Shown here one piece after another: positions 18,023 to 24,394 of a DNA stretch of 35,839 bases (positions within the stretch are counted from its first letter, which is position 1; the number at the start of each line of letters is the position of its first letter). The stretch comes from Candidatus Bathyarchaeota archaeon. Lineage in GTDB: Archaea > Thermoproteota > Bathyarchaeia > 40CM-2-53-6 > RBG-13-38-9. A model generated the notes under the pieces. It saw only the letters and a list, made by a program, of their open reading frames with translations. It was not told where the DNA came from and searched no databases. The stretch spans positions 112,706 to 148,544 of the forward strand of contig JAGTRD010000002.1 in NCBI GenBank assembly GCA_018396915.1. Reading direction: 5' to 3'. A program made the translations under genes and the position numbers.

Positions 18023-19542
18023 GTTAGTTTGAGGCTACCTCTCTTAATGATGAAATCTTCAACATAATCATTGAAGCATCCGCTTCTCCTTAAGTACTCC
18101 CCATAAGATATTAGGGACGCCATGGCCTGAGCAGCCTCCTCCGGTGAGCGGTAGGCAGGGATCCCCAGTTTCTCAAACTTAGACCTTATGTAGAGAGCCA
18201 TCTCAGTCTCACCTATATCACAGGCTACTATGGGTTTAGGAACTGACGTAGACACCTTTGCGATGCGTTCAACAAAGTCTTCCTGAATGGCTGGGAGATG
18301 ATGTATCCCAATGATTATTATTCCGTGGACATCACTGTCAGCCACAACTATTTTCATTGCTTCCTCAAACATCTGCGATGTCGCCGAACCTGTGAGGTCT
18401 ACAGGGTTCCTATATTGAATGAATGATGGTAAGATTCCTTCCTCAATCAACTTAGCAAATCTTTCAGATGTTTCTTCTGAAAAAACCTTAACACTAACTC
18501 CTCTCAATTCACACTCGTCAGCAGCCATAACCCCTGGTCCACCGGCATCCGTTATTATAGCTACGTTCCTGCCAGATGCAGGAGGCTGAAAAGCAAGGGC
18601 CTTCCCAATATTGAAAAACTCAAGCATATTGGTTGATCTTAAAACTCCAGCTTGAGAGAAGGCAGCATCATATATCTGGCCCGTCCCACTCATCGCACCT
18701 GTGTGGGACGCTGCAGCCCGGGAACCAGCCATGGTCCTACCAGACTTCAAAGCAACTATAGGTTTACGTCGTGTAACATCTTTAGCAACATCTATGAACT
18801 CTCTCCCTCTATCTATGCTCTCCACGTAAAGAAGGATAGCTTTCGTCTTCTCATCGGAACCCAAGTAAGCAAGTATCTCAGGCTCGGCGACATCTATCTT
18901 GTTCCCGAAACTTACAAACTTGCTTATTCCTATCTGGCTTCCGGTCAGATAGTCGAGTGCTGCCGCCCCGAATGCACCGCTTTGACTCACGAAAGCTATT
19001 GAACCTTGCATAGGTCTTGGCGTCGCGACCATTATATCTCCTGTATCGACAACCTTCGTCTCCGGAAGGAAGAGCATGTCAACACCTGAATATGAGTCAA
19101 ATACTCCAAGACAGTTTGGTCCAAGAACTCTCATACCGTAATCCCTCGCTATCTCCATCACCTCGTCCTCTAGCTCGTGGTTGCCAATTTCTCCGAAACC
19201 AGCTGATATTATTACTACTGCGCTGACACCCTTCACACCTGCCTCACGCATAACATCAGGAACACATTTACTTGGAACGACTATGACGGCTGATTCAACA
19301 TCTCCTGGAACCTTCTTAAGGGATGGGAAACACTTGAAGCCCAGGATGCTATCTTCATTAGGGTTTATGGGATATAACTCGCCCCTGAAGACTCCACGCC
19401 TCTTGTTTGTTGCAAAGTTTGAGAAAATTACGTTGCCAGCCTTGTTTACGTGTCTAGAAGCTCCGACTATCGCAATCGACTTCGGATTGAAGAATACGTC
19501 TATCTGTTTGAGCTTACTTTCAAGACTGGTTTGAAGCTTCAT
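18019..19542 (-). CDS. acdA: Acyl-CoA synthetase (ADP-forming), alpha subunit
   Basis: About 507 residues. Converts acetyl-CoA or another acyl-CoA, ADP and phosphate to the free acid, CoA and ATP; this is the energy-conserving last step of peptide and sugar fermentation in many archaea. A CoA-binding Rossmann domain (FFNPKSIAIVGASR near residue 20) is followed by two succinyl-CoA-ligase-like domains, with SQSGAFGAAAL near residue 187 and the phospho-histidine motif ASHTGAMSGT (His about 280). The ATP-grasp beta subunit is not fused and not adjacent, so it must be encoded elsewhere. ATG 19542 is preferred over TTG 19554. Substrate cannot be predicted; aryl-acetyl-CoA or branched acyl-CoA would suit the island downstream. 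Confidence 0.86.
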   Translation of the reverse strand: MKLQTSLESKLKQIDVFFNPKSIAIVGASRHVNKAGNVIFSNFATNKRRGVFRGELYPINPNEDSILGFKCFPSLKKVPGDVESAVIVVPSKCVPDVMREAGVKGVSAVVIISAGFGEIGNHELEDEVMEIARDYGMRVLGPNCLGVFDSYSGVDMLFLPETKVVDTGDIMVATPRPMQGSIAFVSQSGAFGAAALDYLTGSQIGISKFVSFGNKIDVAEPEILAYLGSDEKTKAILLYVESIDRGREFIDVAKDVTRRKPIVALKSGRTMAGSRAAASHTGAMSGTGQIYDAAFSQAGVLRSTNMLEFFNIGKALAFQPPASGRNVAIITDAGGPGVMAADECELRGVSVKVFSEETSERFAKLIEEGILPSFIQYRNPVDLTGSATSQMFEEAMKIVVADSDVHGIIIIGIHHLPAIQEDFVERIAKVSTSVPKPIVACDIGETEMALYIRSKFEKLGIPAYRSPEEAAQAMASLISYGEYLRRSGCFNDYVEDFIIKRGSLKLT

Positions 19543-19721
19543 CCCCGCATCCAACCATGCCAGGCATTGCAGGAATTGGCTTACATCGATGCAATAAGTC
19601 TTTCCCGTTAAGGTTCATAGACAAAAATCGAATAAAGGTTCACCTATTGATACGCACATACTTCGTCTAGGTTTATTATTTTAACCATATTGTGTAAGCC
19701 TATCTACCTGTTTCGATAAAC

Positions 19722-19730
19722 TTTAATTAA
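19722..19730 (+). promoter_or_regulatory. Probable TATA box of the tRNA-Trp gene
   Basis: TTTAATTAA in an AT-rich stretch. Adding the usual spacing of about 26 bases puts transcription start near 19752-19755, giving a pre-tRNA leader of about 20 bases that begins with the GTGGGG that can pair with the tRNA 3' end. Confidence 0.45.
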
Positions 19731-19785
19731 ACTGATGAATTCTCCAATTCTCAGTGGGGTCGATCATCCTTGGACGGGGCCGTAG

Positions 19786-19811
19786 AAGGGGTTTAATATG
19801 CTCCTGCGGAT
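19786..19811 (+). other. tRNA-Trp intron 1 (26 nt), between positions 10 and 11
   Basis: Exact BHB without outer helix. Central helix CCGT 19780-19783 pairs with GCGG 19806-19809 (one G-U). The 5' bulge is AGA (19784-19786) and the 3' bulge ATT (19810-19812). Inner helix AGGGG 19787-19791 pairs with CTCCT 19801-19805. Cutting after the second base of each bulge joins G10 to T11 and creates the four-pair D stem. Confidence 0.85.
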
Positions 19812-19828
19812 TCAAGCCAGGGATGACG

Positions 19829-19861
19829 ACAGCTGAACCGGCATGTCGAGGGTCAGCCGCC
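19829..19861 (+). other. tRNA-Trp intron 2 (about 33 nt), near positions 26/27
   Basis: The limits are set by the need to join G26 to the anticodon stem AAGGG. Inner helix GCTGA 19832-19836 pairs with TCAGC 19853-19857. The next helix TGACG/CGCCA (19824-19828 with 19858-19862) has one A-C mismatch, and bulge ACA follows on the 5' side. The A at 19829 and at 19862 makes the junction ambiguous by one base (alternative 19830-19862). Confidence 0.6.
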
Positions 19862-19872
19862 AAGGGCTCCAG

Positions 19873-19891
19873 AAGCATACTGGGTCAGCAG
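19873..19891 (+). other. tRNA-Trp intron 3 (19 nt), anticodon loop 37/38
   Basis: Lies at the canonical archaeal intron site, one base 3' of the anticodon. The anticodon stem AAGGG (19862-19866) pairs with CCCTT (19893-19897) around it. CAGA is present on both sides (19870-19873 and 19889-19892), so five junction registers give the same mature loop CTCCAGA. No strict four-pair central helix is seen; the motif is relaxed. Confidence 0.65.
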
Positions 19892-19899
19892 ACCCTTCA

Positions 19900-19957
19900 A
19901 AGGGGATGATGAACTTCAGGAGCGGGGAGGAAACCCGTAGACATAGGATTGGCGGAA
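19900..19957 (+). other. tRNA-Trp intron 4 (about 58 nt), variable loop near 45/46
   Basis: Separates the anticodon stem from the T arm. Limits are chosen so that a five-base variable loop with C48 results; they may be off by one or two bases. CTTC 19895-19898 can pair with GAAG 19955-19958, and that register would instead leave a three-base variable loop. The intron includes ATGATGA (19906-19912), which matches a C box. Confidence 0.5.
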
Positions 19958-19971
19958 GTCGAGGGTTCAAA

Positions 19972-19993
19972 ATGGTCCGTGAGACCATGAATA
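19972..19993 (+). other. tRNA-Trp intron 5 (22 nt), T loop 59/60
   Basis: Perfect complete BHB. The outer helix is the T stem GAGGG 19961-19965 with CCCTT 19995-19999. Central helix TTCA 19966-19969 pairs with TGAA 19988-19991. The 5' bulge is AAA (19970-19972) and the 3' bulge TAT (19992-19994). Inner helix TGGTC 19973-19977 pairs with GACCA 19983-19987. Splicing makes the seven-base loop TTCAAAT. Position 59/60 is a known noncanonical archaeal intron site. Confidence 0.92.
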
Positions 19994-20042
19994 TCCCTTC
20001 GGCCCCACCATACAAAACCTGATTTTCTAAGTGGGATACAAT

Positions 20043-20570
20043 ATGCCTGGAAGCAGGGTTGCCATAGCGGTTTTAGGTGGAAAAGCGTCTGGAAAGACCA
20101 TCGCAGTTGAGATTATAGTCAGAACCCTCAACCGCAAAGGTTTTTCAGTGATGACTGTAAAACATGTTGCCCATCCAGGGTTTACGTTGGATAGGGAAGG
20201 AACAGACACCTGGAGACATTGGAAGGCAGGTGCCAAAATAGTTGTCACTGTATCAAATTTGGAGACTGGGATAATGATAAAGGGCCAGACGGACCTCAGT
20301 TGGAGTCTGCTCAATTCGTTTATAGAGGCTGATATAATTGTCTTCGAAGGCTTCTCGTCTAAACTTCTTAAAGATAAGGATGTCGGCAAGATCATATGCC
20401 TCAAAGACATTTCAGAGAAAACCTATTACCTCAATAACCTGAGAGGAGCATTGATAGCTCTCTGCAGCCTCAACCTTGAGGGTGAGGGAATCCTCAGGTT
20501 GGGGGTCGAAGACACCACCCTATCAGACATGGTTCTAGAATTTGTCCAAACAAAGATGCTAAGTGGATAG
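20043..20570 (+). CDS. mobB: Molybdopterin-guanine dinucleotide biosynthesis protein B
   Basis: About 175 residues. A P-loop GTPase-like protein that assists the guanylyl transfer to molybdopterin in molybdenum/tungsten cofactor synthesis. Walker A GGKASGKT lies near residue 12, followed by the MobB pattern VKHVAHPGFTLDREGTDTWRHWKAGA, which is highly diagnostic, and IIVFEGFSS near residue 100. ATG 20043 is chosen; GTG 20031 is in frame but only 20 bases after the tRNA CCA end. Lying 32 bases downstream of the tRNA, it may share that promoter. W- or Mo-enzymes such as aldehyde:ferredoxin oxidoreductases are not in the window. Confidence 0.87.
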   Translation: MPGSRVAIAVLGGKASGKTIAVEIIVRTLNRKGFSVMTVKHVAHPGFTLDREGTDTWRHWKAGAKIVVTVSNLETGIMIKGQTDLSWSLLNSFIEADIIVFEGFSSKLLKDKDVGKIICLKDISEKTYYLNNLRGALIALCSLNLEGEGILRLGVEDTTLSDMVLEFVQTKMLSG

Positions 20571-20579
20571 GTATATTCT

Positions 20580-21434
20580 ATGGAGAAGTTGAAGGTGGGG
20601 GTTGCAGGGTTTGGAAGCTGGGGGAGAAGGCATTATGATAGCTGGAAGAGAATTGAGGGTGTGGAAATTGTTGGAGTATACGACCCAGCATACAAGGGTG
20701 AGATATTCTGGGATTCCTTAGAATCACTATTGAAGAACGTTGATGCTCTAGACGTAGTCGTCCCAGCCCATAGTTTAGCCGATGTCGCTATTAAGGCACT
20801 GGAATATTCGAAACATGTCCTTATAGAGAAACCTATGGCTACAGATGCTCTAGAGGCTAGGAGGCTACTGAAGGTGGTGAGAGGGAGCAAAGGCAGGGTG
20901 GTGATGGTTGGATTCATTGAAAGGTTTAATCCGATATTTCTCAGACTCCACTCAATCATCGATAGTCTTCAGGGCCCAGGAAGAATCTTCTGTCAAAGGT
21001 CAGGTGCCCCAACACTTGTAGCCAAGAAGACAGGGGTTTTAAAAGACTTGGCCATTCATGACCTCGACCTATTGAGATGGTATCTCGGTGAACCTAGGAG
21101 GGTTGTAGTCAAGTCGAAGGAAGACTTTTACTTCAGCCAAGTCGAGGTGAGTTTTGACGACGTTCACGCAATAGTGATATCTGACTGTTTAGGTCCAAAG
21201 ATCAGGAGGTGGATCCTAACTTACCCAGACGACAGTTTATTCGCGTATTTCGAGAATGACAGATGGAGGCTATACATGAATCAGAGGGAAGTAAAGATTA
21301 ACTGGGTTATGCCACTTGAGAGTGAACTCAGGTATTTTGCCAACTGCATCAGGGAGGGATTAGAGCCTTCACCATCAGTGGAGGATGGGTTGAGGGCGCT
21401 AGAGATTATTGAGGGTGCTGAAGTACAAGATTAG
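20580..21434 (+). CDS. Gfo/Idh/MocA-family NAD(P)-dependent oxidoreductase
   Basis: 284 residues from ATG 20580, 9 bases after mobB. The Rossmann fold begins at once with VGVAGFGSWGRRHYDSW (dinucleotide-binding GxGxxG), and the family signature EKPMATDALEARRLL is near residue 85. The C-terminal half is the alpha/beta substrate-binding domain; IHDLDLLRWYLGEP near residue 158 has the usual HD(x)D pattern. Members oxidise or reduce sugars, inositols and related compounds. The substrate is not predictable; sitting before cysE does not settle it. Confidence 0.82.
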   Translation: MEKLKVGVAGFGSWGRRHYDSWKRIEGVEIVGVYDPAYKGEIFWDSLESLLKNVDALDVVVPAHSLADVAIKALEYSKHVLIEKPMATDALEARRLLKVVRGSKGRVVMVGFIERFNPIFLRLHSIIDSLQGPGRIFCQRSGAPTLVAKKTGVLKDLAIHDLDLLRWYLGEPRRVVVKSKEDFYFSQVEVSFDDVHAIVISDCLGPKIRRWILTYPDDSLFAYFENDRWRLYMNQREVKINWVMPLESELRYFANCIREGLEPSPSVEDGLRALEIIEGAEVQD

Positions 21435-21501
21435 ATTAGTATTGTTTAAATATGATGTATTATGGTTGAATGATTAATAACACCGTTATGGAATCGATGT
21501 G

Positions 21502-22323
21502 ATGAAAGAGGAACAAGTGATAGCAATGTCAGAGGTAGACGGAAAACCTGAACAGTTAATGTGTCTTAAATGTGGAGGCTTCTCGGAGAATGGAACAATA
21601 TGCGTGAGGTGTTTGGGAGGTTTAAGATTTTCAGAGAGGCCAGTTGACCCTGAATGGTTGAAGAATGAGTTGGAGAAGATAGTAGACTACTTCAGCTCAG
21701 ACATAGAGGCTGCGTTCAAGAAAGACCCTGCCGCAAGATCCCTTATGGAGGTACTCTATTACCCAGGGATTCAAGCCCTACTCCTTCATAGAATAGCACA
21801 CCTATTTTGGAAACTCAACCTACCATACATACCACGATACCTAAACCTGATAAGCAGACAACTGACTGGAATAGACATCCACCCAGGGGCCGAGATAGGC
21901 AAAGAATTCTTTATAGATCATGGAGCCGGTGTCGTAATTGGTGAGACGGCAAAGATAGGTGACAATGTAACCATGTATCAGGGAGCAACCCTAGGAGGTA
22001 CAGGGGGGGCAAGGGGTGAGAAGCGGCATCCAACAGTTGGCAACGATGTCGTTATAGGCGCAGGGGCGAAGATATTGGGTCCGATAACTATAGGTGATAG
22101 GGTAAAGATAGGTGCAAACTCGGTAGTGACAAAGGATGTCCCACCTGACAGCACGGTAGTAGGTGTACCAGGAACCATCATCTCAAGAGAAGGAAAGAAA
22201 GTCCCTAAGGTCGACCTAGCCCACGGAGAACTTCCAGACCCTTTTATGGAGAGGATCCAACGGCTCGAACAGCGTATAACAGAGCTGGAGAAGAGGCTTG
22301 AAGAAAGTAAAGGAAAGGAGTGA
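21502..22323 (+). CDS. cysE: Serine O-acetyltransferase with N-terminal zinc ribbon
   Basis: About 273 residues. Transfers acetyl from acetyl-CoA to serine, the first step of cysteine synthesis. Residues from about 70 onward are a standard CysE: alpha-helical region, then left-handed beta-helix hexapeptide repeats ([37 protein letters not shown], the loop [17 protein letters not shown]). It ends in an unusual charged coiled-coil tail ([20 protein letters not shown]). The N-terminus is odd: CLKCG and CVRCLG (about residues 21-38) form a four-cysteine zinc-ribbon-like module not found in typical CysE. GTG 21499 is an adjacent alternative start. Other hexapeptide acyltransferases are possible, but the HPTVG loop supports CysE. 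Confidence 0.86.
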   Translation: MKEEQVIAMSEVDGKPEQLMCLKCGGFSENGTICVRCLGGLRFSERPVDPEWLKNELEKIVDYFSSDIEAAFKKDPAARSLMEVLYYPGIQALLLHRIAHLFWKLNLPYIPRYLNLISRQLTGIDIHPGAEIGKEFFIDHGAGVVIGETAKIGDNVTMYQGATLGGTGGARGEKRHPTVGNDVVIGAGAKILGPITIGDRVKIGANSVVTKDVPPDSTVVGVPGTIISREGKKVPKVDLAHGELPDPFMERIQRLEQRITELEKRLEESKGKE

Positions 22324-22430
22324 AACCTACCATCAAAAGATAGTTAGAGTATATAATCATGAAAGATTAGAGGTAAATATGAGGGCCTCGTGGGGAAGCA
22401 TAAGATCAGCATTGAGCCGCAATAATTTAA

Positions 22431-22438
22431 TTTTTAAA
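22431..22438 (+). promoter_or_regulatory. Probable TATA box of the first paaK gene
   Basis: TTTTTAAA within AATTTTTAAAGC, about 32-48 bases before the candidate TTG and ATG starts of paaK. Expected transcription start is near 22462, so the mRNA would be nearly leaderless. Confidence 0.4.
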
Positions 22439-22478
22439 GCTGAAAGAATTCAATTTATGATTTGAAAAGTTGACTGAA

Positions 22479-23798
22479 ATGGCCGAAGACAGGTTCTGGC
22501 AACCTAAAATCGAGAAGATGCCGCCGAAAAGTTTGATCAAGATCCAGACCATACGATTGAAAGAGACAATAAGAAATCTCTTCAAGAAAAACACTTTCTA
22601 TAGGAGAAAACTTTTGGAAAAAGGGTTGAAGCCAACCGACATCAAGGGAGTCGACCAGCTCGAGATGTTGCCATTCACCACGAAATTCGACTTCAGGGAG
22701 AATTACCCCCTCGGACTATTAGCATGCTCTATGAGCAGAGTGATAAGGTTACACGCCTCCTCAGGGACAACGGGAGATCCAACCATCGTAGCTTACACCA
22801 GAAGAGATATCGAGAACTGGGCTGATTGCATCGCAAGATGCCTAACCATGACAGGGATAACCGAGAGAGATGTTTTCCAAGTGATCTTGGGATACGGGCT
22901 ATTCACTGGAGGATTGGGGTTCCATTACGGTGCTGAGAAGATAGGGGCGACAGTCGTTCCGTCAGCAACAGGCAACACCAGGAGACAAGTGAAGTTGATG
23001 AGAGACTTGAAAGTCACCGCATTCACAAGCATCCCATCATACACATTATACCTAGCCGAGACAGCCAAAGCTTCAGGCATAGATCCGGAAAAGGATCTAA
23101 ACGTTAACTCCGTGAGTTGTGGGGCAGAGGTCTGGAGTGAAGCAACAAGAAAAAGAATTGAGAGAGAGTTTGGCTGCAAGGTATACAATTCATATGGATT
23201 ATCGGAGGTATGTGGACCAGGGGTTGCATTCGAATGTTCCATGCAGGATGGCCTACATCTTTGGGGCGACCATTTTCTGGCTGAGATTGTTGATCCGAAG
23301 ACCGGTGAAAGATTGGGGGTTGAAGAGGAAGGTGAACTCGTCCTGACCACCCTGACTAGAAAAGCCATGCCCCTAATCAGATACAGAACAGGAGACCTTA
23401 CAAAGATTTTAGACGGTGCATGCAACTGTGGAAGGACCCATCAGAGGATAGGCTGGATAAAAGGAAGATGCGACGACATGTTGAAGGTTAAGGGGGTGAA
23501 CCTATTCCCAAGCCAAATAGAGGCGGCGATAATGGGTCTCGAAGGTGTCGGTAACAGTTATCAGATACTACTCTCCAGGAGGGGGCATCTAGACGAAGCT
23601 ACAGTCGAAGTTGAGGCAACAGAAGAATTATGGAGTAGAGGTGAAGGTTCGACTGAAGAATTGGCTGAGAGGGTTAGAGCTGAGATAGGGACAGTAACAG
23701 GGCTTAATATTCAAGTAAGGATCGTCCCACCATCATCCATACCTAGGATGGAAGGCAAGGTTAAGAGAGTAGTGATAGGCGATGTCGAAACCGCTTAG
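22479..23798 (+). CDS. paaK: Phenylacetate-CoA ligase family protein, copy 1
   Basis: About 439 residues. An adenylate-forming enzyme that activates phenylacetate or a similar aryl acid to its CoA thioester using ATP. The phosphate-binding loop HASSGTTGDPTIVAYT is near residue 92. YNSYGLSEVCGPGVAFEC near residue 235 and YRTGDLTKI near residue 305 are the AMP-binding motifs, and the C-terminal cap starts at GRCDDMLKVKGVNLFPSQIE. TTG 22470 is an alternative start. The same family is linked to archaeal indolepyruvate:ferredoxin oxidoreductase, which produces aryl-acetyl-CoA; iorAB lie 7 kb away. About half of the sequence matches the second copy at 24395. Confidence 0.88.
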   Translation: MAEDRFWQPKIEKMPPKSLIKIQTIRLKETIRNLFKKNTFYRRKLLEKGLKPTDIKGVDQLEMLPFTTKFDFRENYPLGLLACSMSRVIRLHASSGTTGDPTIVAYTRRDIENWADCIARCLTMTGITERDVFQVILGYGLFTGGLGFHYGAEKIGATVVPSATGNTRRQVKLMRDLKVTAFTSIPSYTLYLAETAKASGIDPEKDLNVNSVSCGAEVWSEATRKRIEREFGCKVYNSYGLSEVCGPGVAFECSMQDGLHLWGDHFLAEIVDPKTGERLGVEEEGELVLTTLTRKAMPLIRYRTGDLTKILDGACNCGRTHQRIGWIKGRCDDMLKVKGVNLFPSQIEAAIMGLEGVGNSYQILLSRRGHLDEATVEVEATEELWSRGEGSTEELAERVRAEIGTVTGLNIQVRIVPPSSIPRMEGKVKRVVIGDVETA

Positions 23799-23835
23799 AA
23801 TTTAGTCAAAAAATTGAAAACGGACTTTCAGTCTA

Positions 23836-24285
23836 TCATATGGTTGGAAGGCATCTAAGGTCCTGTGTCCTGAGGACCCTGACTCCTTTATCTTCAAGAA
23901 TCGCCTCAGACTTCTCAGGATCGCTGACCCTCAATATGAAGGCGGATTTCCCATCTAGATGAATTGATGATGAGTATGCGTAGTCGATATTTATGTCGTT
24001 GTCACCCAGAAGCTTTGTTATCTCTGAGAGCTTATGCTCCTCAGTTACAAGGACAGCGGTGACTTCAACATTCTTCTTTGATTTGGCAATAGAGAATCCA
24101 GCAGCCTCCAAAGCCTTGGCAGCCTCCTCATAGTCATCTACAATCATTCTTATCATACCTACCTCTCCAGCCTCAGCTATTGATAAAGCAAATATCCTAA
24201 CACCTGTCCCATCAAGGATAGAAGCGACCCTCGCCATCACCCCAGGCTTGTTCTCAACAAGAACACTCAACTGTAATAGGGGCAT
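23836..24285 (-). CDS. Protein of two ACT domains
   Basis: 149 residues made of two ACT repeats: residues 1-70 (LQLSVLVENKPGVMARVASIL, with the Gly of the ligand loop) and about 71-145 (AVLVTEEHKLSEITKLLGDNDINIDYAYSS). ACT domains bind amino acids and control enzymes or transporters. It stands alone on the minus strand between two plus-strand paaK genes. Such a position next to paaK and ior genes is common in archaea and anaerobic bacteria, so it probably senses an aromatic or branched-chain amino acid. That role is inference. Confidence 0.82.
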   Translation of the reverse strand: MPLLQLSVLVENKPGVMARVASILDGTGVRIFALSIAEAGEVGMIRMIVDDYEEAAKALEAAGFSIAKSKKNVEVTAVLVTEEHKLSEITKLLGDNDINIDYAYSSSIHLDGKSAFILRVSDPEKSEAILEDKGVRVLRTQDLRCLPTI

Positions 24286-24350
24286 ATACCATCAAGACTT
24301 ATTTTATACGCCCAATATATAGCATCTTCCCCCAAACCGTGAATGAACAC

Positions 24351-24358
24351 TTTTAAAT
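24351..24358 (+). promoter_or_regulatory. Probable TATA box of the second paaK gene
   Basis: TTTTAAAT in the context ACACTTTTAAATCT, 37-44 bases before TTG 24395; a close match to the archaeal TATA consensus, with an A-rich upstream recognition element. Confidence 0.45.
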
Positions 24359-24394
24359 CTCTTAACATAAGGCTATGATGTTCTGTGGTGAAAA

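Larger units (their letters stand above)
19776..20010 (+). tRNA. trnW: tRNA-Trp (anticodon CCA) with about five introns
   Basis: The gene is 235 bases long. Joining 19776-19785, 19812-19828, 19862-19872, 19892-19899, 19958-19971 and 19994-20010 gives 77 bases with every canonical feature. Acceptor stem GGGGCCG/CGGCCCC; T8 and A9; D stem GTCA/TGAC with loop AGCCAGGGA (A14, G15, G18, G19, A21); G26. Anticodon stem AAGGG/CCCTT around loop CTCCAGA (C32, T33, CCA, G37, A38). Variable loop CAGTC (C48 pairs G15); T stem GAGGG/CCCTT with loop TTCAAAT. Discriminator A73 and an encoded CCA follow. The acceptor and D-loop resemble haloarchaeal tRNA-Trp. G3-C70 rules out tRNA-Ala. Boundaries of introns 1 and 5 are exact; those of 2, 3 and 4 are set mainly by the mature fold. 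No simpler RNA family (SRP, RNase P, tmRNA) fits. Confidence 0.88.

Noticed and set aside
19756-19762. GGGGTCG as the true acceptor 5' strand (tRNA starting 20 bases earlier)
   Set aside because: It pairs with the 3' strand only with a G-U, would be followed by AT instead of T8, and gives no usable D arm. GGGGCCG at 19776 pairs perfectly and leads into an exact BHB and D stem.
19868-19892. Alternative splicing to a GCA (Cys) anticodon
   Set aside because: Joining 19868 to 19888 would read CTGCAGA, a valid-looking Cys loop, but no BHB supports that register and the tRNA body resembles tRNA-Trp.
19754-20010. SRP RNA, RNase P RNA or tmRNA
   Set aside because: The region is long and structured, but it lacks the SRP helix 8 motif, the RNase P conserved regions and any tmRNA tag frame, whereas spliced exons give a complete tRNA-Trp.
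22379-22465. 28-codon reading frame before paaK
   Set aside because: No ribosome site, and it overlaps the TATA-like promoter of paaK; no family recognised.
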